Notes under the pieces: generated by a model
The model's database searches: none
Told to the model about the DNA's origin: nothing
Seen by the model: only the letters and a program-made list of their open reading frames with translations
Shown: piece by piece, positions 1 to 6,807 of the stretch
Numbering within the stretch: the first letter of the stretch is position 1
Layout of the letters: each line of letters begins with the position of its first letter
Assembly: GCA_012270625.1 (NCBI GenBank)
Contig: JAAXHZ010000175.1
Location: forward strand, 1-7,229
DNA: 7,229 bases
Source of the DNA: Dehalococcoidia bacterium
Lineage (GTDB): Bacteria; Chloroflexota; Dehalococcoidia; SAR202; UBA11138
Reading direction: 5' to 3'
Program-made: the position numbers and the translations under genes

Positions 1-2487
1 GACATGGACTTCCAGGACGACCGGCGTGAGGAGGTAATCAACTACGTCGTCTCCAAGTACGGACGGGAGCACGTGGCCCACATAATCACTTTCGGCACCC
101 TGGGCGCGCGGGCAGCTATCAGGGACGTCGGACGTGCGCTCGCCATGCCGTACGGAGACGTGGATCGTGTGGCCCGCATGATACCGACACGACTTGGGAT
201 CACTCTCGAAGATGCCAAGTCCGAGCCGGGCTCGGAGCTTGGAGAGGCTGTCGATGTCGATGAGTCTATCCGCAAACTCGTTGAGATTGCTCAGGGACTT
301 GAAGGCGTAACCCGCCATTCGAGCACACACGCGGCGGGTGTCGTCATCTCCGAGCAGCCACTCGACGAGGTGGTCCCGCTCCAACGTCCTCAGAAGTCGG
401 ACGGCAGCGGTTCGGTTGCGACTACGACCCAGTACGCGATGGACCCCGTTGCAGCGCTTGGCCTGTTGAAGATGGACTTCCTCGGACTCGTCAACTTGAC
501 GGTGCTCGCGAAAGCGCGCGACCTCATTGCCAAACACCGGAACATCCACTTTGACCTGATGGAGATCCCCCTTGACGACATCAAGGCGTTCGACCTTCTC
601 TCCCGTGGTGAGACCGTCGGCGTATTCCAGCTGGAAGGCAGCGGAATGACCCGCTACATCAAGGATCTGAAGCCAACGACGTTGAGCGACGTCGCCGCGA
701 TGATTGCCCTCTACCGTCCCGGGCCTATGGAGCATATCTCGACCTTCATCGACGCCAAGCACGGCAGAACTCCGGTGTCATACCTGCACTCCGATCTTGA
801 GGACATTCTCGAAGAGACCTACGGCGTGATCGTCTATCAGGACCAGGTGCTCCACATCGCGCAGAAATTTGCCGGTTATACCCTTGGCGAAGCCGACATC
901 GTCCGGAAGGCGATGGGCAAGAAGATCCCTGAGATAATGGCCGAGGAGAGGGAGAAATTCCTGGCAGGCGCCAATCGCCAGGGCTTCTCACCGGAGCTTT
1001 CTGAGCAGGTCTTCTCGTTAGTAGAGCCGTTCGCCGGATATGCGTTCAACAAGGCTCACTCGGTCAGCTATGGCCTGATCTCCTACTGGACCGCGTACCT
1101 CAAGGCGAACTACACGCCAGAGTACATGGTCGCCCTACTGAACTCTTACGTGGGTCACACCGACCGCATTACTTCCGCAATAGCGGAGTGTCAGCGACTC
1201 AAGATACCGGTACTGCCTCCGAGCATTATGAAGGGCCATACGGACTTCACCCTTGAGAAGCAGCAGGACGGGGCCGTCGGCATCCGATTCGGCATGGGCG
1301 CTGTGAAGAACGTCGGCACCGCCTCGGTTGACGCTGTCGTCAAGTCTAGGGAGCGTCTTGGCGGATTTGGATCGATAGAAGAGATGTGTAGAGAGTCGGA
1401 GATGGCAGGCGTCAACCGGAAGACGCTCGAGTGTCTGATCAAGGTGGGCGCGTTCGACGACTTCGGAGATCGGGCGGCGCTTCTCGAATCGACGGACAGA
1501 ATAATATCTCTGGCCCAGAGTGAGGCCAGGCTCCGCGACTCTAACCAGTCCACGATGTTCGACCTCTTTGGCGAGTCGGTATCGGCCCCTCTCACCACAA
1601 TCTCTCTGCCCGCGACACGCTCGAACGATCGCGAGCGAGAGGAGTGGGAGCGTGAGCTGCTCGGCGTATCGCTCTCAAGCATAAGTGTGCTCTCCTCGAT
1701 TCTGAGTATGGCCGACTCTGAGCACATCGTCTTCAGGGGAGATATAGAGCAGGGCCTGGCGGGACAGAAGGTCTCCGTGGTCGGACAGATTGCCTCAGTG
1801 ACCCAGAGATTCACCAGGAAAAACAAGCCTTTTATAATCGTCGGCCTCGCCCTCATGGATGGCCAGATCGAGGTCTTCGTCTGGGAAGAGCAGATGCAAG
1901 ACTCCGAAGGCATCTGGGAGGTGGGACAGACCGTAGCCGTGGCCGGAAGTGTCCGGGTGCGCGACGATCAGATCAGCATTAGCTGCACCAACGCAAGCCC
2001 GTTCACACCAGAGGAGATCGACGACACCACAGTCTCCCTGGCGGAGACCGAGCAGTCGTATGAAGCCGTCTCTGAGTCGCACGGCGCCGACCCAGCGCCC
2101 AGCGAACGCGAGGTCAATGAGAAGAAGGTACAGAAAGAGAGCATGACTAACGACAGGACCAATGGCGCAGCATCCCAGTCTCATTCGACCAACGGAGGCT
2201 CTCCGGGTCTTGCCCACTCCAGGCCGGTTGTGCCCAATCAGCTCAGCCTGAAGATTCGGGAAACTGACGATCCCGTCAACGACCAGATGGTCTTGGACGA
2301 CGTGAAAAGGCTGCTTCTTGAGTACTCCGGCACCGACCAGGTCATGCTGGAGATCGTCGCTCAGGGCCATATCTACCGGATGGAGTGGTCCGCGGTCCAG
2401 GTGAACGCCTGCGATGAGCTGAGAGACCGTCTTCAGGGTGTGTTGGCCGGATCGGGCTCGGCCGCCATTCAGTCGGCTATTGTGTGA
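1..2487 (+). CDS. dnaE: DNA polymerase III alpha subunit, C-terminal part (5' end outside window)
   Basis: This is the replicative polymerase subunit that adds dNTPs at the fork as the core of the Pol III holoenzyme. The reading frame is open from base 1. The first three codons read D-M-D and are followed by FQDDRR, matching the E. coli D401/D403 catalytic pair (DFDVDF). The third catalytic Asp is in KMDFLGL at 475-477 (residue 159, counting base 1 as residue 1). Further landmarks are ITFGT, FQLEGSGM, LYRPGP, YQDQV, RKAMGKK and FNKAHSVSYGLISY. A helix-hairpin-helix-type segment (GAFDDFG, about 1450) follows, then a likely internal beta-clamp motif QSTMF (1546-1560), an OB fold (residues ~591-668), a polar linker (~671-745) and a C-terminal domain (~748-828). 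The PHP domain and real start are upstream; the ATG at 4 is internal. From the D-x-D pair to the end is ~828 residues, against ~760 in E. coli; the linker may account for the excess. The clamp motif and OB fold favour the replicative DnaE over an error-prone paralogue, but the class cannot be proven without the N terminus. It ends in TGA, 14 nt from the convergent ogt stop. Confidence 0.97.
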   Translation, partial: DMDFQDDRREEVINYVVSKYGREHVAHIITFGTLGARAAIRDVGRALAMPYGDVDRVARMIPTRLGITLEDAKSEPGSELGEAVDVDESIRKLVEIAQGLEGVTRHSSTHAAGVVISEQPLDEVVPLQRPQKSDGSGSVATTTQYAMDPVAALGLLKMDFLGLVNLTVLAKARDLIAKHRNIHFDLMEIPLDDIKAFDLLSRGETVGVFQLEGSGMTRYIKDLKPTTLSDVAAMIALYRPGPMEHISTFIDAKHGRTPVSYLHSDLEDILEETYGVIVYQDQVLHIAQKFAGYTLGEADIVRKAMGKKIPEIMAEEREKFLAGANRQGFSPELSEQVFSLVEPFAGYAFNKAHSVSYGLISYWTAYLKANYTPEYMVALLNSYVGHTDRITSAIAECQRLKIPVLPPSIMKGHTDFTLEKQQDGAVGIRFGMGAVKNVGTASVDAVVKSRERLGGFGSIEEMCRESEMAGVNRKTLECLIKVGAFDDFGDRAALLESTDRIISLAQSEARLRDSNQSTMFDLFGESVSAPLTTISLPATRSNDREREEWERELLGVSLSSISVLSSILSMADSEHIVFRGDIEQGLAGQKVSVVGQIASVTQRFTRKNKPFIIVGLALMDGQIEVFVWEEQMQDSEGIWEVGQTVAVAGSVRVRDDQISISCTNASPFTPEEIDDTTVSLAETEQSYEAVSESHGADPAPSEREVNEKKVQKESMTNDRTNGAASQSHSTNGGSPGLAHSRPVVPNQLSLKIRETDDPVNDQMVLDDVKRLLLEYSGTDQVMLEIVAQGHIYRMEWSAVQVNACDELRDRLQGVLAGSGSAAIQSAIV
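1546..1560 (+). other. Putative internal beta-clamp-binding motif of DnaE (QSTMF)
   Basis: The codons read Gln-Ser-Thr-Met-Phe. The E. coli DnaE internal clamp-binding pentapeptide is QADMF, at 920-924. Here the Gln lies 515 residues after the first catalytic Asp, against 519 in E. coli, and the motif sits just before the OB fold as expected. The match in both position and sequence makes the assignment likely; binding itself is inferred. Confidence 0.8.
2011..2241 (+). other. Polar, low-complexity linker between the DnaE OB fold and C-terminal domain
   Basis: About 75 residues are rich in Ser, Glu, Thr, Asn and Asp with few hydrophobics, and contain runs such as SQSHSTNGGSPG. It separates the OB fold from a folded-looking C-terminal block that begins near NQLSLKI and includes a VMLEIV strand-like segment. 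It is probably a flexible tether. The domain limits are estimates by eye. Confidence 0.6.
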
Positions 2488-2501
2488 ACGGGAGTGGCTC
2501 T

Positions 2502-3026
2502 CTAAAGCAGCCTCAGGTTCCCGCTCTCCATGTCCAGCAGCCATCGCTTGAGGTCAAGCCTCTCGCTCCCGCTGCCGAATCCTCGCAAGCTGCCGTCGCT
2601 TCCGACTACCCGGTGGCAGGGCACGATTAGCGGGATCCGGTTTCTTGCCATTGTCTGTCCCGCTGCGCGCGGCGCTTTTGGACGACCGGCCTGCCGCGCC
2701 AGCCACCCATAGGTGCGGGTCTCGCCTCTCGGGATCGACCGACAGGCATTCCATGCTCTGACGTAGAACTCGGTTGCGTCGCCAACGTCAAGACCGACGT
2801 TCACGAAATCGACTTCACTGCCCTCCAAGTATGCAACTAATCTGTCGGGAGTATCACCCAGCATCGTCCGGTTCCGCGCTGCGCCGATCATCTCCGCCCC
2901 CAAGCTAAGGAGACTCTCATCCTGGGTTTCGCAGGGTAGGGTGCTCCGTCGTATGCCGGAATCCGACGCCAGCAGTCCCACCCATCCCTGTGCGGTCTCG
3001 AATACGTCGTAGTACCTTGCGCTCAT
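2502..3026 (-). CDS. ogt: Methylated-DNA--protein-cysteine S-methyltransferase (O6-alkylguanine-DNA alkyltransferase)
   Basis: This is a suicide repair protein that transfers alkyl groups from O6-alkylguanine (and O4-alkylthymine) to its own cysteine. The 174-residue product from ATG 3026-3024 has the usual single-domain length. The active site is IVPCHRVVGSDGS with Cys137 (codon 2616-2618) and His138. IPRGETRTYGWLA carries the conserved Tyr106, Arg120 corresponds to the nucleotide-flipping arginine of human AGT, Asn129 to the hinge Asn, and Glu167 (LLDME) to the Glu that completes the Cys-His-water-Glu network. The usual Asn-Pro after the hinge is Asn129-Arg130 here. The start at 3026 is preferred because its ATGA overlaps the TGA of the upstream transglutaminase-like gene and the product then begins directly with the N-terminal domain (MSARYYDVFET). 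A GTG at 3101 would add 25 residues that merely translate the other gene's 3' end in another frame. There is no convincing Shine-Dalgarno sequence before 3026, so expression probably relies on translational coupling. Confidence 0.95.
   Translation of the reverse strand: MSARYYDVFETAQGWVGLLASDSGIRRSTLPCETQDESLLSLGAEMIGAARNRTMLGDTPDRLVAYLEGSEVDFVNVGLDVGDATEFYVRAWNACRSIPRGETRTYGWLARQAGRPKAPRAAGQTMARNRIPLIVPCHRVVGSDGSLRGFGSGSERLDLKRWLLDMESGNLRLL
3023..3026 (-). other. ATGA stop/start overlap coupling the transglutaminase-like gene to ogt
   Basis: On the minus strand the four bases read ATGA: the ogt ATG (3026-3024) shares two bases with the TGA (3025-3023) ending the upstream gene. The 24 bases before the ATG contain no purine-rich Shine-Dalgarno sequence. 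This suggests termination-reinitiation. Confidence 0.85.
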
Positions 3027-5554
3027 TCGGTTTGTGCCTGCGCGCTGGCTGTGAATCGTCCGAATATCCGACGCGCCAAGCTGAACCGGATCGACCTCCA
3101 CGCCTCCATGACCGCTGCCTGCCTCTCTTCATCTTCATCCGCGGACCCGTAACGCACGGCGGCGTATGCCCATGCGATCAGCGAGGCTCCGCTTTGCACA
3201 CTCGGTACGAGGTGACCGACGTGCGCGGCGTACTCCATCGGAGTCTGGTTGGCCCTTCTGCCTATGCCGCCCAGCCAGCCGAGCCTGGTGAGCTTCGCGT
3301 ACAGTTTTGCCTCTGGCCCCAGCGATCCCAGTCCGAAGTTCCATGCCAGGTGTCCCAGCAGCCAAAGTGCGAAGAGAGATGCGACAGCGATCAGCGTCCA
3401 TACAGCATAGTCGCCGTACTCTTCAGCCAGCATACCGGCTGTGGTGCCACCGCCTTCAGCCTCTTCGAACAGCCCCTCTATGAATGGGTCCGACTCCATC
3501 TCGCCCAGCAGCGCTTCGGGATCATCCTCGATCGGATCGGTTACTCCACCTAAGAATCGGGGCGCTATGGGACTGCGGTCGTGAGTTGGCCAGTTCGGTG
3601 TCGGCTCGAAGTCGATCCAGCCGTATCCGGGGAAATAGACCTGCACCCAGCCGTGGCTGTCGGAGTCTCTGATGACTCGTTGGCCGTCTTCATTCAGCAC
3701 ACCCGGGGCGTAACCCGCTGCCATTCTGGCCGGAACACCCACCGACCGGAGCATCACCGCCATCGAGGAGCCAAAGTAGTCGGAGTACCCGACCTTGGAA
3801 TCGAACAGGAACCAATCGACGCCGTCAGCCTCGATTGGTGGAGCTTCGATGTCCAGTGAGTAGGTGAACTCAGGACCGCGAAGATAGCTCTGAATGTCCA
3901 GCGCCTTGTCCAGGGGGTTGTCGGATCCGGCTGTCAATCGTTCTGCTAACTCTCTTACGCGGTTCGGCAGCGAAGCCGGGAGTTGCAGGTAGTGGTCTGT
4001 GAGGAAGCGGTCGTACTCGGCACTCGCCCCTCGAAGGTCGTCGTCGGTGGCCACCGAAACCAGCGACGACATACGGTACGCTTCGTTCTCCTCGGTACTC
4101 TCCTTGAATCGCCAGGAGACCAGATCAGGCGTGGTGGGCGCCTTTCGCTGGACGACCACCCACTCGGCGTCTCCAGAGTCGTCGGTGAGCACTTCGATCA
4201 GGAGAACGTCGTCAGGAACTAGCTGCGAGGCCAGAGTCTGTACACCCTGCTGTGTCATGCCGACCGAGTCGGTTCTCAGTATCTCAGCCAGCTCCCTGAT
4301 GTCAGCCGGCATAGTTTCATCTAGCGAATCATCTTCGAGGTGAATGAAGAACTTCATAGGCTCGAGCGATTCGGCTGCACCCTCGCGGCTTACCCAGTCG
4401 TATACACCTCCGGTCAGGAACCTATCCGAAGAGAATCCGAGTTGCAGAATCTGAGACTTTGGAATCCGTTTGAGCATGTCGCCTTGAGGCGGAGGAAGTG
4501 TGTCAGGTCCTATATCGAGAGGCTCGGAGGCGGTGGCCACCCAGCCCTTGGACGTGTACTGATTGTACGTTTGTGACAGCCAGTACGAGGGGTAGTCCGT
4601 CGTGGCCCAGCCGACTGCTTCCCCTCCAAAGGATATCTTCCCGATGAAGGGCAGCCACCTGCCGAACAGCCGACCGGGCTGATCCTTTTTGGATGGCAGC
4701 GCCGCAAACAGTCTGGCAAAGAAGTCTTCCGCCGTGGCCACCGGGGTTCGTCCGATGTTCCAAACTTGGGCTGCCCTGCTGTTCGTGTAGGCGTTCATTG
4801 GCAATGCAACCGCTAGTATCAGCACGACAATGCTGAACCATACCGTAGCGTGCAGAGTCAGCCATCCCGCGCTGGGTGTGAACTGGATGTTCAGGCGTCT
4901 CCATCGTTCATGGTTCTGGATAATGCTCATCCTGACGACCAGCACCATCGCCAGGAACACGAAAATGAAGAATCGGGCGGCGAACGTGTCAGGCAGGAAA
5001 CTCAGGTTCGTCAAGATCGCCATGCCGAGCAGCAGCACGGCGATCCATACGTTGCTCCACCTGAATATGAACCATGAGCTGAGGAATCCCGCGATCCAGC
5101 CAAGTGCAAGAAGCATAATCAGGAAAGGCAGCAGATCTGTGCTTATTCCCCCAGTCGTCGCGGCTTCCCACCACACGTCGAGCCGTCCGTAGGTCTCAGC
5201 GAGTCGTTCCAGTGAAGAGTCGCCTTCTACCGTGCGAGATGCCTGCCACACAATCCCAAGCACGCCTATGGCAAGTCCGACCGGTATCAGTATGAACCAG
5301 GGTAATCTGACCTTCGCCAGTGCGAGTCCGAGGATTGCGGACGACAGCAGGATTGCTGTCAAGCCCTCGGACTCAACCCAGCCTGCCGAGTTGATCGAGT
5401 CCGCCACGACGAGAAGCGTGATGAGCAGGATTGCGAGCGTGGCCCAACCCTGGCTTGGTGAGTACCTGACTAGCCAGGAAACGATGGGGTGATGCCTACG
5501 CTCCGATGGGCTGCCGTGTCTGCCCAGGAGTACGCCAATGCTGGGCGTGGTCAA
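3023..5554 (-). CDS. TgpA-like membrane protein: DUF3488-type N terminus, transglutaminase-like domain, DUF4129-type tail; catalytic Cys replaced by Ser
   Basis: This 843-residue membrane protein has the architecture of the TgpA/DUF3488 transglutaminase-like family. About seven hydrophobic segments lie near residues 36-54, 63-82, 85-103, 140-164, 167-187, 193-211 and 231-252. A large, presumably extracytoplasmic region follows (~255-712). Another membrane span lies at ~716-738, and a cytoplasmic tail (~748-830) contains the DUF4129-like RRANQTPMEYAAHVG and YAAVRYG. The papain-like core is clear: VGYSDYFGSSMAVMLRSVG (~588-606), PARMAAGYAPG, SHGWVQVYFPGYGW and FEPTP. The family's catalytic Cys in G-Y-C is Ser591 here (codon TCC, 3782-3784). 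His634 is kept, and the acidic position is Glu650. The frame is intact with no other sign of decay. The start is TTG, overlapping the DUF58 stop by 4 nt, with a strong GGAGG 7 nt upstream. Activity cannot be assumed; TgpA proteins are known as membrane proteases or transglutaminase-fold enzymes of unclear substrate. It is the third gene of a MoxR-DUF58-transglutaminase module. Confidence 0.93.
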   Translation of the reverse strand: MTTPSIGVLLGRHGSPSERRHHPIVSWLVRYSPSQGWATLAILLITLLVVADSINSAGWVESEGLTAILLSSAILGLALAKVRLPWFILIPVGLAIGVLGIVWQASRTVEGDSSLERLAETYGRLDVWWEAATTGGISTDLLPFLIMLLALGWIAGFLSSWFIFRWSNVWIAVLLLGMAILTNLSFLPDTFAARFFIFVFLAMVLVVRMSIIQNHERWRRLNIQFTPSAGWLTLHATVWFSIVVLILAVALPMNAYTNSRAAQVWNIGRTPVATAEDFFARLFAALPSKKDQPGRLFGRWLPFIGKISFGGEAVGWATTDYPSYWLSQTYNQYTSKGWVATASEPLDIGPDTLPPPQGDMLKRIPKSQILQLGFSSDRFLTGGVYDWVSREGAAESLEPMKFFIHLEDDSLDETMPADIRELAEILRTDSVGMTQQGVQTLASQLVPDDVLLIEVLTDDSGDAEWVVVQRKAPTTPDLVSWRFKESTEENEAYRMSSLVSVATDDDLRGASAEYDRFLTDHYLQLPASLPNRVRELAERLTAGSDNPLDKALDIQSYLRGPEFTYSLDIEAPPIEADGVDWFLFDSKVGYSDYFGSSMAVMLRSVGVPARMAAGYAPGVLNEDGQRVIRDSDSHGWVQVYFPGYGWIDFEPTPNWPTHDRSPIAPRFLGGVTDPIEDDPEALLGEMESDPFIEGLFEEAEGGGTTAGMLAEEYGDYAVWTLIAVASLFALWLLGHLAWNFGLGSLGPEAKLYAKLTRLGWLGGIGRRANQTPMEYAAHVGHLVPSVQSGASLIAWAYAAVRYGSADEDEERQAAVMEAWRSIRFSLARRIFGRFTASAQAQTE

Positions 5555-6795
5555 TCTGCCGCCTCCGCCATTTCGGTGGATCTGTCAGCTGTGTATGGAC
5601 GTGATAGAGCAACTGGGATGTTATCTCCCATTCTGACTACAAAGGGTGCAATCCCAGAGTCGTACAACGCGGGTGTGACAGCCATAGTCTCGAACAGCCC
5701 TCCAAAAGACTGGCCGTCAATGAGAACTACAGCTATTCTCAATCGCCTGCGCACCAGCTCCCTGATGGCGACGGTCCAGTCCTCACGGTGCGAAGACGTC
5801 AGGATAATGATCGAGCTGTGTGTTCCCCAGAGCTGCTCCTCCCTGGACAGGGCTTCCGCGAGCGATACGCTGCCCTCGGCCTTGCTCATGGCCAGATGCT
5901 CCATGATCCGCTCGAATTGCGCTTCGCCTGTATCTGCGGGCAGCATGTATCTCTCGTCACCGTAAGCGAGCAGGCCGACAGGCAGTTGCGACTGGATGTA
6001 CTTCTGCGCCAGCGACGCCGCTATCGAGACCGAGTACTCATCGGTACTCTCGTCCAGCTCGCCTGCCTGCACCTCACGATGAAGGTCCACCAGCACCCAT
6101 ACGTCACTCGCCATACCCAGCTCGAACTCTTTGGACATGAGTCGCCCCGTCCGTGCCGTGCTCTGCCAGTGGATTCTGCTGAGGCTGTCGCCGAACGCGT
6201 ACTCTCGTACGCTGGCGGCATGTGGCGTGAGATCATGGGACCTGCGGCGCGCCGAGCTGTCCCCACTCAGGTAGCCGGGCGGCATGTCGAAGTCTGCGAG
6301 ATTGTGAACTCTCGGATAGACGATCAGCTCATCTTGGTCGCCAAAGTCCCTGTCGCGTCTGAAGAGTCCAAAGGCGTCGGTGTTGGAAACGCGGACCGGC
6401 CCCAGCTTGTACACTCCGCGTTTTCGGGCTGGGGCAAGAGTGCGCCATGATCTAAAACCTCTTGTTGGAAGGCTCAGCACCCGTCCGTTCGAGTAGCCGG
6501 GCATGTCTGTCACGTCTTCGACTTCGAGAGTAGATTTCGGCCACGAGCTCCTGTTCCGGACGGTTATCCGCTCTTCTATGTCGTCGCCTACTCTGGCCCT
6601 CTTGGTCCGTCTGTCAACGCTCACCTCGAGGCCGAGCAAGCTTAGCCAGTTCCATAGAAATGCCAGCACGGCAACCAGGCCGAGAATGTAGATCAGGCGG
6701 TAAAAGAGCCCAAACCCGGTTGCCATACCGGTGAACAGGGTGATTGCTATTAGCCCCAGAACGAGGAACAGCCGTGTCTGAACAGAGAACTTCAA
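5551..6795 (-). CDS. DUF58 family protein (membrane-anchored, vWA-like partner of MoxR)
   Basis: This 414-residue protein has two N-terminal hydrophobic segments (~7-27 and ~30-55), then a beta-rich region (~57-140, including VRNRSSWPKSTLEVED and KRGVYKLGPV). The DUF58 signature follows at ~196-224: VREYAFGDSLSRIHW followed by STARTGRLMSKEFE. The C-terminal part has a vWA-like fold pattern (VWVLVDLHREV at ~232-242, VGLLAYGD, SIIILTSS, IAVVLID). The metal-binding D-x-S-x-S of true vWA domains is not present; the corresponding stretch is D-L-H-R-E. DUF58 proteins are commonly encoded next to MoxR ATPases and are thought to be their partners; the exact function is unknown. The start is TTG 6795-6793, 12 nt after the MoxR stop. 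The frame is closed by that stop and has no other start codon in between. It gives MKFSVQTR just ahead of the first membrane span. The next ATG (6726-6724, residue 24) would cut that span. No good Shine-Dalgarno sequence is visible, so coupling to moxR is likely. Confidence 0.93.
   Translation of the reverse strand: MKFSVQTRLFLVLGLIAITLFTGMATGFGLFYRLIYILGLVAVLAFLWNWLSLLGLEVSVDRRTKRARVGDDIEERITVRNRSSWPKSTLEVEDVTDMPGYSNGRVLSLPTRGFRSWRTLAPARKRGVYKLGPVRVSNTDAFGLFRRDRDFGDQDELIVYPRVHNLADFDMPPGYLSGDSSARRRSHDLTPHAASVREYAFGDSLSRIHWQSTARTGRLMSKEFELGMASDVWVLVDLHREVQAGELDESTDEYSVSIAASLAQKYIQSQLPVGLLAYGDERYMLPADTGEAQFERIMEHLAMSKAEGSVSLAEALSREEQLWGTHSSIIILTSSHREDWTVAIRELVRRRLRIAVVLIDGQSFGGLFETMAVTPALYDSGIAPFVVRMGDNIPVALSRPYTADRSTEMAEAAD
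5552..5566 (-). promoter_or_regulatory. Shine-Dalgarno GGAGG and TTG start of the transglutaminase-like gene
   Basis: On the minus strand GGAGG (5566-5562) precedes TTG (5554-5552) with a 7-nt spacer, an ideal distance. The TTG also overlaps the TGA of the DUF58 gene as TTGA (5554-5551). No ATG or GTG lies nearby in frame before the first membrane segment, so this site decides the start. Confidence 0.8.
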
Positions 6796-6807
6796 AGGTG
6801 GACCGTA

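Noticed and set aside
4..6. ATG at position 4 as the start of dnaE
   Set aside because: It is the Met between the two catalytic aspartates, so it is internal to the protein.
1191..2544. Two long minus-strand open frames opposite dnaE (240 and 249 codons)
   Set aside because: They lie antisense to highly conserved DnaE sequence, have no recognisable motifs, and the second runs into the 3' end of ogt. They are shadows of the GC-rich coding strand.
3027..3101. Longer ogt product from GTG at 3101 (199 residues)
   Set aside because: The extra 25 residues are the transglutaminase-like gene's 3' end read in another frame. The ATGA at 3026 gives the family-typical length and N terminus.
2990..3553. 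Plus-strand open frame of 187 codons opposite ogt and the transglutaminase-like gene
   Set aside because: It is antisense to two well-supported genes, Cys/Arg/Ser-rich, and shows no domain or start signal.
3023..5554. Transglutaminase-like gene as a pseudogene because of the missing Cys
   Set aside because: The frame is intact over 843 codons, with conserved motifs around the site, a strong ribosome site and coupling on both sides. A single residue change does not make it a pseudogene.
5788..6450. Plus-strand open frame of 220 codons opposite the DUF58 gene
   Set aside because: It is fully antisense to the DUF58 signature region, with no recognisable features.
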